NCBI RefSeq assembly: GCF_012910705.2 | Contig: NZ_WTVG02000039.1 | Coordinates: 62,001-126,000, forward strand | Source: Aromatoleum anaerobium | GTDB taxonomy: Bacteria; Pseudomonadota; Gammaproteobacteria; Burkholderiales; Rhodocyclaceae | Reading direction: 5' to 3' | Length of the DNA: 64,000 nt | Part shown: positions 6,826 through 15,542 of the stretch, one piece after another | Position numbering within the stretch: the first letter of the stretch is position 1 | Layout of the letters: every line of letters starts with the position of its first letter | Position numbers and translations under genes: made by a program | The notes under the pieces: generated by a model | The model's input: only the letters and a program-made list of their open reading frames with translations | Told to the model about the DNA's origin: nothing | Databases searched by the model: none

Positions 6826-7821
6826 ATGAGCCGAGATACGCTGTCCGATCTGTTGCGTGCCGTTCGCCTGCGTGGCGCGGTCTTCTACTACGTCAGCTGC
6901 TGGGAGGACTGGGCCGCCGAAGCGCCTCCCGCGCGGGAGATCGCGGCGGCAGTGCTGCCCGGCGCGGAGCACGTCATGGAATTCCACATGGTCGCGAAGG
7001 GCGCCGGCTGGGCAGCGGTCAGCGGGTTTGCGCCGGTGCGGCTCGGGGTCGGCGACATCGTCATGTTTCCCCACGGCGACGCCCACGTCATGTCGAGCGC
7101 CCCGGGCGTGGAGCCCGCACGCCTGAGCGCCGACTGGGTCTTCGCCACGCGGCACGAACCCCGGCCGATGCCCGTCGCCTACCACCGCGGCGTCAGGGAA
7201 CCCGGCGCTGCGGCACCGGTCGCCGACGCCGACACCATCCTGGTATGTGGATTCCTCGGCTGCGACCTGCGGCCGTTCAACCCGCTGGTGGCGGCCTTGC
7301 CACACCTGCTGCACCTGCCGGCGGCGCGCGCCGGAGGGGCCATCGCACGCGTCATCGACCAGGCGGCGCAGGAGTCCACGCAGCGCCGTCCCGGCGCTGA
7401 CGCGGTGCTCGAACGCCTGGCCGAGATGATGTTCGTCGACACCGCGCGGCGCTATCTCGACGGCCTGCCGGAAGACGCGACCGGCTGGCTGGCCGGTTTG
7501 CGCGACCGCTACGTCGGCCGCGCCCTTGCTCTCCTGCATGAATACCCCGAGCGTCCGTGGACGATCGATGAACTCGGCCAGCAGGTCGGGCTGTCCCGCT
7601 CCGCGCTGCATGAGCGGTTCGTGCAGTTCCTCGGCGAACCGCCGATGCACTACCTGGCGAACTGGCGCATCCAGGTCGGTTCGCGCCTGCTGCGCGAAAC
7701 CGGCCGCACCGTTGCCTCGATCGCGCTTGATGTCGGCTACGAATCGGAAGCCGCGTTCTCGCGCGCTTTCAAGCGTCTGGTCGGCCTGCCGCCCGCGACC
7801 TGGCGTCGCCGCGCCCGTTGA
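6826..7821 (+). CDS. AraC-family transcriptional regulator with cupin sensor domain
   Basis: A 331-residue regulator. Residues 1-about 175 form a cupin-type ligand domain (MEFHMVAKGAGWAAVSG, VRLGVGDIVMFPHGDAHVMS). Residues about 225-330 hold the two AraC helix-turn-helices (WTIDELGQQVGLSRSALHER; IALDVGYESEAAFSRAFKRL). The start at 6826 (MSRDTLSD) is preferred over 6784, which lacks a ribosome site. It is transcribed away from the methyltransferase gene, about 200 bases apart, and probably regulates it and itself. The effector is unknown. Confidence 0.8.
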   Translation: MSRDTLSDLLRAVRLRGAVFYYVSCWEDWAAEAPPAREIAAAVLPGAEHVMEFHMVAKGAGWAAVSGFAPVRLGVGDIVMFPHGDAHVMSSAPGVEPARLSADWVFATRHEPRPMPVAYHRGVREPGAAAPVADADTILVCGFLGCDLRPFNPLVAALPHLLHLPAARAGGAIARVIDQAAQESTQRRPGADAVLERLAEMMFVDTARRYLDGLPEDATGWLAGLRDRYVGRALALLHEYPERPWTIDELGQQVGLSRSALHERFVQFLGEPPMHYLANWRIQVGSRLLRETGRTVASIALDVGYESEAAFSRAFKRLVGLPPATWRRRAR

Positions 7822-7911
7822 AGACTTTTCAGGGCGCTGCGGCCCGCTCCGGTTACCGGTAGAGTTCGCTCCGGCTCTCCGTTAGAATCTTTCGCACGTC
7901 AGGGGGATCAC

Positions 7912-8424
7912 ATGCTGCAGATCGGTGAGATGGCGCCAGCGTTTTCATTGCCGGATGCGGAGATGGAGGTTTTCGACCTCGCCGCGGAACGCGGCAGGCA
8001 TCATGTGGTCCTCTACTTTTATCCGCGCGACAACACCCCGGGATGCACGCGCCAGGCGGCCGACTTCAGCGATCACGAAGACGACTTTGCCCGTCATGAC
8101 TGCATCGTGGTCGGTGTGAGTCCCGACGATTGCCTGACCCACGCCGAGTTTCGCGACCAGCACGGGTTGTCGGTACGTCTGCTCTCGGACGTCGAGAGGG
8201 AGGTCTGCCGGCTCTACCACGTGTGGCAGCCGAGGGAAGTCGACGGTGTGAAGAAGATGGGGGTGGTGCGGACGACTTTCGTCATCGACAAGGAAGGCGT
8301 CATCCGCCACAAGCTCCAGGACGTTGCCCCCCGCGGCCACGTGGCGGGGGTTTTCGAACTGGTCAGGAAACTGCAAACAGAGAATGCACATGGAAATCGT
8401 CAAGAACAGCGTGGTAACGCTTAA
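7912..8424 (+). CDS. bcp: thiol peroxidase, Bcp/PrxQ-type peroxiredoxin
   Basis: A 170-residue thioredoxin-dependent peroxidase that reduces hydrogen and organic peroxides. The peroxidatic Cys is C45 in FYPRDNTPGCTRQA. The resolving Cys found five residues later in E. coli Bcp is replaced (CTRQAADFSD), so it may be a 1-Cys or atypical type. The C-terminal 35 bases overlap the start of the FKBP gene, and the last 12 residues (ENAHGNRQEQRGNA) look like read-through tail, suggesting close coupling of the two genes. Confidence 0.88.
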   Translation: MLQIGEMAPAFSLPDAEMEVFDLAAERGRHHVVLYFYPRDNTPGCTRQAADFSDHEDDFARHDCIVVGVSPDDCLTHAEFRDQHGLSVRLLSDVEREVCRLYHVWQPREVDGVKKMGVVRTTFVIDKEGVIRHKLQDVAPRGHVAGVFELVRKLQTENAHGNRQEQRGNA

Positions 8425-8869
8425 CTACACCGTCGTCGATCCCGACGGCACCATGATCGACGACGGTCAGCAGCCGCTGGTCTACCTTCACGGCGGCTAC
8501 GACGGCATCTTCCCCGTGCTGGAAGAAGCGCTGCACGGCAAGAAGGTCGGCGACCAGCTCAAGGTCAAGCTGCAGCCCGAAGACGCCTTTGGCGACTACG
8601 ATGAAGAACTGGTGCTGGTCGAGGAAGTGGGCCAGTTCCCCGACAACATCGAAGTCGGCATGTCCTTCGAGCGCGTCAGCGACGACGGCGAAGAGGAGAT
8701 GATCTACCGCATCACCGACATCGCCGACGGCAAGGTCGTCGTCGATGGCAATCATCCGCTCGCCGGCACCGCCCTCGTGTTCGATGTCACGGTCGCCGCA
8801 GTGCGTCCGGCGACTGCCGAAGAACTCTCGCATGGTCACGTTCACGGCGCCGGCGGACACCACCACTGA
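8390..8869 (+). CDS. slyD: FKBP-type peptidyl-prolyl isomerase, SlyD-like
   Basis: A 159-residue protein starting MEIVKNSVVTLNYTVVDPDG. It has a split FKBP domain with an inserted IF chaperone domain (LKVKLQPEDAFGDYDEELVL through a long acidic segment) and a His-rich tail (HGHVHGAGGHHH) that would bind nickel or other metals. This architecture is that of SlyD. The ATG overlaps the end of bcp by 35 bases. A hairpin with a T run follows at 8894. It is short compared with E. coli SlyD (196 residues) because the tail is reduced. Confidence 0.85.
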   Translation: MEIVKNSVVTLNYTVVDPDGTMIDDGQQPLVYLHGGYDGIFPVLEEALHGKKVGDQLKVKLQPEDAFGDYDEELVLVEEVGQFPDNIEVGMSFERVSDDGEEEMIYRITDIADGKVVVDGNHPLAGTALVFDVTVAAVRPATAEELSHGHVHGAGGHHH

Positions 8870-8893
8870 TGATCGGCTGATCCCGCACCAAGG

Positions 8894-8915
8894 GGGCCGC
8901 GCAAGCGGCCCTTTT
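8894..8915 (+). terminator. rho-independent terminator after slyD
   Basis: GGGCCGC (8894-8900), loop GCAA, GCGGCCC (8905-8911), then TTTT. A perfect 7-bp GC stem about 25 bases after the slyD stop, closing the bcp-slyD unit. Confidence 0.85.
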
Positions 8916-8941
8916 CCTGTCTGCTCCGTTATCCTGTGGCG

Positions 8942-10987
8942 ATGACCGAAACGATCGAGAAAACCGGCCGCCCTGATGCCGAACCGCCGCGCGCGCTGCT
9001 GGAGGTGAGCGAGCTGCGCGTGCTGATCGGCCCGCACGAAAGCCCGGTACGGCCGGTCGACGGCGTGGGGTTTTCGATCGCGGGCGGCGAGACCTTTGCG
9101 CTGCTCGGCGAATCGGGCTGCGGCAAATCGATGACGGCGCTGGCGCTGCTGCGCCTGCTGCCCGATGGCGGCCGCATCGCCAGCGGCGAGGTACGCTTTG
9201 CCGGGCGCGACCTGCTGCGCCTGACGGAGGCGCGCATGCGCGAAGTACGCGGCGGGCAGATCGCGATGATCTTCCAGGAGCCTTCGACGAGCCTCAACCC
9301 CGTGATGACGGTCATGAGCCAGATCGGCGAAGTGCTCGCGCGCCATCGCGGCCTCGAAGGCGCCCCGGCCCGCGCCGAAGCGCGTCGACTGCTCGAATCG
9401 GTCGGGATACCGGACGCCGGGCGGCGCCTCGACGACTACCCTTTCCAGTTTTCCGGCGGCATGAAGCAGCGGGTCATGATCGCGATCGCGCTCGCCGGCG
9501 AGCCGGAACTCCTGGTCGCCGACGAGCCGACCACCGCCCTCGACGTGACGATCCAGGCGCAGGTGCTCGATCTCCTCGCCCGCCTGCAGGCCGAGCGCGG
9601 CATGGGAATGCTGTTGATCACGCATGATCTCGGCGTGGTGGCGCGCATGGCGCAGCGAATCGGCGTGATGTATGCGGGCGAACTGGTCGAAACGGGAAAT
9701 CGCAGCGATTTTTTCCGCCGCCCGCTGCACCCGTATTCGCGCAAGCTGTTCGCGGCACTGCCGACCGACGCGCAACGCCAGCGTCCGCTCGCGGCGCTCG
9801 GCGGCAACGTCCCGGCGCTCGACCGCGACTTCGTCGGCTGCCGTTTCGCCGACCGCTGTCCCGATGCCTTCGACCTGTGCCGCCGCGAAGCGCCCGTCTG
9901 GGAGCGGCGCGACGGGCAGGCGGTGCGCTGTCATCTTTATTCGGCTGGCCGGACCGTTGCCGCTGCAGCGACGCCGGCAGCAGCCGCATTCATCGACACG
10001 GGGCGCCGCCCGACGCCCGCGCCGCTGCTCGACGTGCGCGACCTGAAAGTGCATTTTCCCGTGCGAAAAGGCCTTTTGCGACGCCAGGTCGGAAGCATCA
10101 AGGCGGTCGACGGGGTCAGCCTGACGCTGGCTCCGGGCCGCACGCTGGCGCTGGTCGGCGAGTCCGGCTGCGGCAAGACGACGGCCGGCAAGGCGATCCT
10201 GCAGTTGGTCGCGCCGAGCGCCGGCGAGGTTTTCCTCGACGGCACGCCGATCACCGGGCTGTCACGCGCGGCGCTGCGGCCATTGCGCCGTTCGTTCCAG
10301 ATGGTGTTCCAGGATCCGTTCGCGTCGCTGAACCCGCGCATGCGCGTCGGCCAGATCATCGAAGAAGGCATGCTCGCGCTCGGCGTTGAGCCCGACGGCC
10401 CAGCGCGCGCGCGGCGCATCGACGACCTGCTGCAGCGGGTCGGACTCACGCCGGCGATGAAGTTGCGCTACCCGCACGAGTTTTCCGGCGGCCAGCGCCA
10501 GCGCATCGCGATTGCCCGCGCGCTGGCGGTGTCGCCGCGACTGCTCGTTTGCGACGAGCCGACGAGCGCGCTGGATGTGTCGGTGCAGGCCCAGATCCTC
10601 AACCTGATGCGCGAGCTGCAGGGCGAGTTCGGCCTCGCGTATCTTTTCATCACGCATAACCTGGGCGTCGTGAGCTGGCTCGCGCACGACGTCGCGGTGA
10701 TGTATCTCGGACGGATCGTCGAGCGCGGCCCGGTCGAGCGCGTGCTCGCCGCGCCCGCCCATCCCTATACTCGCGCCTTGCTCGCGGCGGTGCTGCGCAT
10801 CGACGGCGAAGCCTCAGACGTCCGGTCAGCGCCGCCGGGCGACGACCTGCCGTCGCCGCTCGATCCGCCCGCCGGCTGTCACTTCCATCCGCGCTGCCCC
10901 CATGCGACCGACATCTGCCGGGCGCAGTATCCGGGCGAGACCGCCCGCGGCGCCGGCCAGGTCGTCCGCTGCCACTGGCCGCGCTGA
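8942..10987 (+). CDS. fused ABC transporter ATPase, oligopeptide/microcin C type (YejF-like)
   Basis: A 681-residue protein with two complete ABC ATPase halves, as in YejF or fused OppD-OppF. The first has Walker A GESGCGKS, signature FSGGMKQR and Walker B LLVADEPTTALD. The second has Walker A GESGCGKTT, signature FSGGQRQR and LLVCDEPTSALD. Each half ends in the oligo_HPY cysteine motif (CRFADRCPDAFDLC; CHFHPRCPHATDIC), which may hold an iron-sulfur cluster. It would power uptake of peptides or similar solutes. The permeases and binding protein are not in this window, which is unusual. A GTG six bases earlier is an alternative start. Confidence 0.88.
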   Translation: MTETIEKTGRPDAEPPRALLEVSELRVLIGPHESPVRPVDGVGFSIAGGETFALLGESGCGKSMTALALLRLLPDGGRIASGEVRFAGRDLLRLTEARMREVRGGQIAMIFQEPSTSLNPVMTVMSQIGEVLARHRGLEGAPARAEARRLLESVGIPDAGRRLDDYPFQFSGGMKQRVMIAIALAGEPELLVADEPTTALDVTIQAQVLDLLARLQAERGMGMLLITHDLGVVARMAQRIGVMYAGELVETGNRSDFFRRPLHPYSRKLFAALPTDAQRQRPLAALGGNVPALDRDFVGCRFADRCPDAFDLCRREAPVWERRDGQAVRCHLYSAGRTVAAAATPAAAAFIDTGRRPTPAPLLDVRDLKVHFPVRKGLLRRQVGSIKAVDGVSLTLAPGRTLALVGESGCGKTTAGKAILQLVAPSAGEVFLDGTPITGLSRAALRPLRRSFQMVFQDPFASLNPRMRVGQIIEEGMLALGVEPDGPARARRIDDLLQRVGLTPAMKLRYPHEFSGGQRQRIAIARALAVSPRLLVCDEPTSALDVSVQAQILNLMRELQGEFGLAYLFITHNLGVVSWLAHDVAVMYLGRIVERGPVERVLAAPAHPYTRALLAAVLRIDGEASDVRSAPPGDDLPSPLDPPAGCHFHPRCPHATDICRAQYPGETARGAGQVVRCHWPR

Positions 10988-11042
10988 GCGCGACAGCAGT
11001 CAGGGATTCGAGCTCCCGGTCGTCCCGGCACTTGCTTTTGCC

Positions 11043-11065
11043 GCCCGCAATGTCCCGTTGCGGGC
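11043..11065. terminator. inverted repeat between convergent genes
   Basis: GCCCGCAA (11043-11050) and TTGCGGGC (11058-11065) form an 8-bp stem in the 99-base gap between the ABC gene and mltD, which face each other. There is no strong T run; it could act as a bidirectional terminator. Confidence 0.45.
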
Positions 11066-11086
11066 GAACGATTTGTCCACTCTGCC

Positions 11087-12574
11087 TCAGCGCTGGTTTT
11101 TTTGCGGCTGCTTCTTGCCAGAGGTCGGCTTCGCGGCTGGGCCGGTCGTTTTTTTCGCTGTCGCAGATGCGATCGGCGCTTTGCTCGACGAAGTCCCCGC
11201 GCTTTTGCCGGCAGGCCGCTTGACTCCCTTCTTCGCCGCGGGTTGCGTGCTCTTCAATGCGGTCGGCTTTTCCATGCCCTTCGCATCCATCCTGACGGGT
11301 TTGCCGCCAGCCAGCCGCGGGACGATCGAGCGCCCCGGCGATGCCGCCTGTTCGAGCGCATCGGGGGGCGCAGTGCCGGGATCGACGCCCTCGGGGACGA
11401 GCAGCGAGTAGCCGGGGCTTACACGGCTGCGCGCATCGAGCCGGTTGATCTGGTAGAGCTGGTTCAGCGACAGGCCGAAATCCCGCGCCACGGATGCGAG
11501 CGTCTCGCCGCGCTGCAACTCGTAGGTGCGCCACTGCGTCCCGTTGCGCTGATGTTCGGCGAGCCGCAGCTGGAACTGTTCGGCGCGATCGACGGGCACG
11601 ACCAGCGCACTGCCTTCGGTCACCGCCGGACGATTGTGGCTGGGGTTGAGGGCGAGGAACTCGTCGAGCGGCATCCCGGCAAGGCGGGCGGCGGTGGCCA
11701 GTTCAATCGTCGCAGGGGTGTCGACGGTGACGAAGTGGGGGCTGTTCGGCACGTACGGAAGTTCGAAGCGGTACAGCTCGGGCTGCGCGACGATGTTCTT
11801 CAGCGCCTGCAGCTTGGGCACATAGTTGCGCGTTTCCCCCGGCATGCGCAGATGGCTGTATTCGGCCGGAAGCCCGGCGTCCAGGTTGCGCTGGATCGCG
11901 CGGCCGACCGCACCTTCGCCCCAGTTGTACGAGGCGAGCGCCAGATGCCAGTCGCCGTGCATGTCGTAGATGGCCTGCAGGTAGTCGAGGGCGGCAGCGG
12001 TGGAAGCGATCACGTCGCGCCGCTCGTCGACCCACGCGTCCTGCGTGAGGTTGTAGTTTCGCCCCGTCGAGGGGATGAACTGCCACAGCCCCGACGCGTG
12101 CGAGCGCGAGTAGGCCATCGGGTTGTAGCTGCTTTCGACCATCGGCAGCAGCGCGAGCTCGGTCGGCATGCCGCGGCGTTCGAGCTCGTCGACGATGTGG
12201 TAGAGATAGCGCCCGCCGCGCTCGAAAACCTTTTTCAGGAAACCCGGGCGGTTGATGTAGAAGAGCTGCTGTTCGGCGACCAGCTCGCTGTCGAGATCCG
12301 GCATGCCGAAGCCGCGGCGAATGCGATCCCATATGTCGTTGGCGTCACGGGTGAGGTCGAGCGTGAGCACGCGCGGCGGCGGGTCCGTCAGCTCGAGGAC
12401 CGGCCCGCGAGGCATCTTCAGGCCGTCCGGAGCGGCGTCATCGCCGCCGACGAGGCGGGTCGCGCCCGGCTCCGGCAAGAGAGTCGGCGCTGCTGAATCC
12501 GCGGACGCCCGGACAGACTCCGGTGCGAAGCTCAGGAACACGAGAAACAGGAGGCTTGCGAAAGAAATCGCCAT
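11087..12574 (-). CDS. mltD: membrane-bound lytic murein transglycosylase D
   Basis: A 495-residue periplasmic muramidase that cleaves peptidoglycan glycan strands. A signal peptide (SFASLLFLVFLSFAPESVRA) is followed by the SLT domain: the catalytic Glu lies in LLPMVESSYNP, then SHASGLWQFIPSTGRNY. A LysM repeat follows (YELQRGETLASVARDFGLSL). The last 70 residues are rich in Lys, Ala and Pro (GVKRPAGK, SGKKQPQKNQR), an unstructured basic tail. The start at 12574 is the one giving a signal peptide. No lipobox Cys is evident, unlike E. coli MltD. It lies downstream of gloB, as in many proteobacteria. Confidence 0.88.
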   Translation of the reverse strand: MAISFASLLFLVFLSFAPESVRASADSAAPTLLPEPGATRLVGGDDAAPDGLKMPRGPVLELTDPPPRVLTLDLTRDANDIWDRIRRGFGMPDLDSELVAEQQLFYINRPGFLKKVFERGGRYLYHIVDELERRGMPTELALLPMVESSYNPMAYSRSHASGLWQFIPSTGRNYNLTQDAWVDERRDVIASTAAALDYLQAIYDMHGDWHLALASYNWGEGAVGRAIQRNLDAGLPAEYSHLRMPGETRNYVPKLQALKNIVAQPELYRFELPYVPNSPHFVTVDTPATIELATAARLAGMPLDEFLALNPSHNRPAVTEGSALVVPVDRAEQFQLRLAEHQRNGTQWRTYELQRGETLASVARDFGLSLNQLYQINRLDARSRVSPGYSLLVPEGVDPGTAPPDALEQAASPGRSIVPRLAGGKPVRMDAKGMEKPTALKSTQPAAKKGVKRPAGKSAGTSSSKAPIASATAKKTTGPAAKPTSGKKQPQKNQR

Positions 12575-12732
12575 CGAGCCGGCGCCCCCGGGAGAGGAAA
12601 AAGAGGGGTGGACTCTAGGGCAGGGGCGGAGGGGCGTCAAACCGGTGTCGATGACCGGGCGCGGACAGCGGTTTTTCGCCTCGTCAAGAAAACGCCGGGC
12701 CGCCCCAAGTTTTCTTGTCCCCCTCGGGGGGC

Positions 12733-12753
12733 GGAAACGGCAAAGCCGTTTCC
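12733..12753 (-). terminator. hairpin after gloB
   Basis: GGAAACGGC, loop AAA or TTT, GCCGTTTCC: a perfect 9-bp stem just after the gloB stop (12763), flanked by C and G runs that extend pairing (CCCCCTCGGGGGG at one side). It probably terminates gloB or protects its 3' end. Confidence 0.5.
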
Positions 12754-12762
12754 TGGGGGCGC

Positions 12763-13554
12763 TCAAAAAACGTCCTTCCAGGCCCTCAATGCCGTGAAGC
12801 ATTCGAGCGAGTCGCGCGGACGCACGCCGGTGCGGTCGGCGATCACGCCCATCACTGCCGGTTCGCCGGTGCGCAGGAAGGGGTTCACGCGCCGCTCGCG
12901 TTCGATGGTGGTCGGCAGGGTCGGCCGCCCGGCATCGCGCCGCGCCTCGCACTCGACGAGCCACTCGTCCCGCTCGGGATTCCCCGGGTCGGCGACGCGC
13001 GCAAACGCGAGGTTGGCGAGCGTATACTCATGGGTGCAATACACGGCGGTGTCGCCGGGCAGATCTGCAAGGCGGCGCAGCGAAGCGTGAAGTTGCGCGG
13101 CAGTGCCGCCGAGCAGCCGCCCGCAGCCGGCGCTGAAGAGGGTGTCGCCGGGAAACAGCATGCCCGGCGCGAGATAGGCGACGTGGCTTGCGGTATGGCC
13201 GGGCACTTCGAGCACGCGAAAGCGGATGCCGAGCGGTTCGAGACTGACTTCGTCGCCTTCCGCAACGGGATGGTTAACACCCTGGATGTCGGCTGCAGCC
13301 GGGCCGAACACCGGGATGTCGCGGCTTGCGATCAGCTCGGCGACGCCACCGACGTGGTCCGCGTGGTGATGGGTCAGCAGGATCGCGCAAAGGTCCAGCC
13401 CGTGCGCCGCGAGGCCGTCTTCGACGACTGCTGCGTCACCCGGGTCGACGACTGCTGCAAGCTGGCCGCGACGCAGCAGCCACAGGTAGTTATCCCGGAA
13501 CGCCGGGAGAGGGATAATTTCGATGCTGCCGATTTTTGAGTGCTGATCGTTCAT
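12763..13554 (-). CDS. gloB: hydroxyacylglutathione hydrolase (glyoxalase II)
   Basis: A 263-residue metallo-beta-lactamase-fold enzyme that hydrolyses S-lactoylglutathione in methylglyoxal detoxification. The dinuclear metal motif THHHADH is present, with VPGHTASHVAYL, LFPGDTLFSAGCGR and CTHEYTLANLAFA, and the C-terminal substrate domain includes ERRVNPFLR. The ATG at 13554 has GAGG with 6-base spacing, better than the ATG at 13560. Its start codon overlaps the start codon of the divergent methyltransferase on the other strand (CATG). Confidence 0.92.
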   Translation of the reverse strand: MNDQHSKIGSIEIIPLPAFRDNYLWLLRRGQLAAVVDPGDAAVVEDGLAAHGLDLCAILLTHHHADHVGGVAELIASRDIPVFGPAAADIQGVNHPVAEGDEVSLEPLGIRFRVLEVPGHTASHVAYLAPGMLFPGDTLFSAGCGRLLGGTAAQLHASLRRLADLPGDTAVYCTHEYTLANLAFARVADPGNPERDEWLVECEARRDAGRPTLPTTIERERRVNPFLRTGEPAVMGVIADRTGVRPRDSLECFTALRAWKDVF

Positions 13555-14293
13555 GTCCATCCTCAGTCTGTCGGACTGGCTTGAAACCCCGCAGGGACAA
13601 TACCTGCTGCAGTGGGAATCGGCCAGGTTCGACGTCATGGTGGCCGATATTTTCGGCTACAACGCAGTTCAGATCGGGCTGCCCGAGCACGAGTTCCTGC
13701 GCGGCAACCGCATGCCGTTCCGCTTCCGCTGCGCGCGGCTGGGCGAGGCCGAAGTGACGTCGAACGCGGAAGCGCTGCCGTTCGCCACCGCCACTCTCGA
13801 TCTGGTGCTGCTGCCGCACGTGCTCGAGTTTTCACCGAACCCTCACCAGGTGCTGCGCGAGGTCGAACGCGTACTCGTGCCCGAGGGCAGCGCCATCATC
13901 AGCGGCTTCAACCCCTTCAGCCTGTGGGGCGTGCGCCGCCTGCTGGCGCGCAGCAACGGGGCATTCCCGTGGCGCGGACAGTATCTGTCCGTGCGCCGCA
14001 CGAAGGATTGGCTCGCGCTGCTGGGGTTCGAAACCCAGTCCGGCAGTTTCGGCTGCTACGCGCCGGCGGTCACGAGCGGAAAATGGCTCGAACGCTGGCG
14101 CTTCATCGACAAGGCCGGGGACCGCTGGTGGCCGATCTTCGGCGGCACCTACATCATTCAGGGAATCAAGCGGGTGCAGGGGATGCGCCTGATCACCCCC
14201 AACTGGCGCGATCGTCGCGCCGCAGCGAAACGGCTCTCGCCGGTGGCCCAGCGCGGCCGGCAGGTGACGGGCGGAGTACAAAAGACTAAATGA
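13553..14293 (+). CDS. class I SAM methyltransferase next to rnhA
   Basis: A 246-residue protein of the Methyltransf_11 type commonly found between gloB and rnhA. Conserved segments include [20 protein letters not shown] and [20 protein letters not shown]. The usual glycine-rich motif I is degenerate, the N-terminal part reading [18 protein letters not shown]. The substrate is unknown. Its stop overlaps the rnhA ATG (ATGA), so the two are coupled. The start codon shares the CATG with gloB, so any promoter must lie inside gloB coding sequence. Confidence 0.75.
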   Translation: MSILSLSDWLETPQGQYLLQWESARFDVMVADIFGYNAVQIGLPEHEFLRGNRMPFRFRCARLGEAEVTSNAEALPFATATLDLVLLPHVLEFSPNPHQVLREVERVLVPEGSAIISGFNPFSLWGVRRLLARSNGAFPWRGQYLSVRRTKDWLALLGFETQSGSFGCYAPAVTSGKWLERWRFIDKAGDRWWPIFGGTYIIQGIKRVQGMRLITPNWRDRRAAAKRLSPVAQRGRQVTGGVQKTK

Positions 14294-14751
14294 CCGATCA
14301 GATCGAAATATTCACCGACGGCGCCTGCAGCGGCAATCCGGGGCCCGGCGGCTGGGGCGCGATCCTGCGCTCGGGAGCGCACGAGAAGGAAATCTGGGGT
14401 GGCGAACCGCACACGACGAACAACCGCATGGAACTGCTCGCGGTGATCCGCGCACTCGAACTGCTCAAGCGTCCGGTCGCCGCCCGCGTGCATACCGACA
14501 GCCAGTACGTGCAGAAAGGCATCTCCGAGTGGATCCACGGCTGGAAGGCGCGCGGGTGGAAGACCGCGGCGAAAGCCCCGGTGAAGAACGAGGACCTGTG
14601 GCGCGCGCTCGATGAGGCCGCGAGCCGTCACCAGGTCCAGTGGATCTGGGTCCGGGGCCATGCCGGCCATGTCGAGAACGAGCGCGCCGACGAACTCGCG
14701 CGCCGCGGCGTTGACGCGGTGCGCCGGCAGGGCACGAGCGTCGCAGGCTGA
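14290..14751 (+). CDS. rnhA: ribonuclease HI
   Basis: A 153-residue enzyme that cuts the RNA strand of RNA-DNA hybrids. All catalytic residues are at E. coli numbering: D10 ([14 protein letters not shown]), E48 (NNRMELL), D70 (VHTDSQYV) and D134 (ERADELAR), with H124 in VRGHAGH. Length matches the family (about 150). It overlaps the methyltransferase stop and is followed 38 bases later by dnaQ, the common rnhA-dnaQ pair. Confidence 0.96.
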   Translation: MTDQIEIFTDGACSGNPGPGGWGAILRSGAHEKEIWGGEPHTTNNRMELLAVIRALELLKRPVAARVHTDSQYVQKGISEWIHGWKARGWKTAAKAPVKNEDLWRALDEAASRHQVQWIWVRGHAGHVENERADELARRGVDAVRRQGTSVAG

Positions 14752-14789
14752 AGCTTCGGCGGCGCCTGGAACAATATTGGGGAAAACAC

Positions 14790-15509
14790 ATGAGACAGAT
14801 CGTCCTCGACACGGAAACCACCGGCCTCGACTGGCGCAACGGCGACCGCGTCATCGAAATCGGCTGCGTCGAGCTGCTGAACCGCAACCTGACGGGGCGG
14901 CATTACCACGTCTATATCAACCCGGAGCGCGGCATCGATGCCGAGGCGATCGCGGTGCACGGCATCACCGAGGACTTCCTCGCCGACAAGCCGAAGTTCA
15001 GCGCCATCGCGGCCGAGTTCGAGGATTTCATCCGTGACGCCGAACTGATCATCCATAACGCGAACTTCGACGTCGGCTTCCTGAACCACGAGCTGTCGCG
15101 GCTCGGGCGGGGAAAGCTCGACAGCCTTTGCGCGGGTGTCATCGACACGCTGAAGATGGCGAAGGAGCAGAACCCGGGCAAGAAGGCGTCGCTCGACGCG
15201 CTGTGCGACCGGCACCAGATCGACAACGCGTCGCGGACGCTGCACGGCGCGCTGCTCGACGCGGAACTGCTCGCCGAAGTCTATCTTGCGATGACGCGCG
15301 GCCAGGAGAGCCTGATCATGGCGCTCGAGGAGCCCGTGCCGGGCAGCGCCGAAGCCGGCGGCGTGCTCGTCGATCGGCCCCCGCTGAAAGTGCTCCGCGC
15401 GAGCGGCGAAGAGCTGGCCGAACATGGCCGGGTGCTTCACGACATCGCGAAAGCGACGAAGGGCACCTGCCTGTGGATCGTGCCCGAGCCTGAAGCGGCC
15501 GCCGCCTGA
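14790..15509 (+). CDS. dnaQ: DNA polymerase III epsilon subunit (3'-5' proofreading exonuclease)
   Basis: A 239-residue DEDDh exonuclease. Exo I is IVLDTETTGLDWRNGDRVIE (D7, E9). Exo II is LIIHNANFDVGFLNHEL. Exo III is LHGALLDAELLAEVYLAM. The C-terminal tail would bind the alpha subunit. It proofreads replication errors as part of the polymerase III core. It belongs to the methyltransferase-rnhA-dnaQ unit. Confidence 0.95.
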   Translation: MRQIVLDTETTGLDWRNGDRVIEIGCVELLNRNLTGRHYHVYINPERGIDAEAIAVHGITEDFLADKPKFSAIAAEFEDFIRDAELIIHNANFDVGFLNHELSRLGRGKLDSLCAGVIDTLKMAKEQNPGKKASLDALCDRHQIDNASRTLHGALLDAELLAEVYLAMTRGQESLIMALEEPVPGSAEAGGVLVDRPPLKVLRASGEELAEHGRVLHDIAKATKGTCLWIVPEPEAAAA

Positions 15510-15542
15510 CAGGGCGAGGGCCTGAAGCGACCGGAGGCGCGG

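Noticed and set aside
8936-8941. GTG at 8936 as start of the ABC ATPase
   Set aside because: It would add only two residues; the ATG at 8942 is simpler. No ribosome site decides between them.
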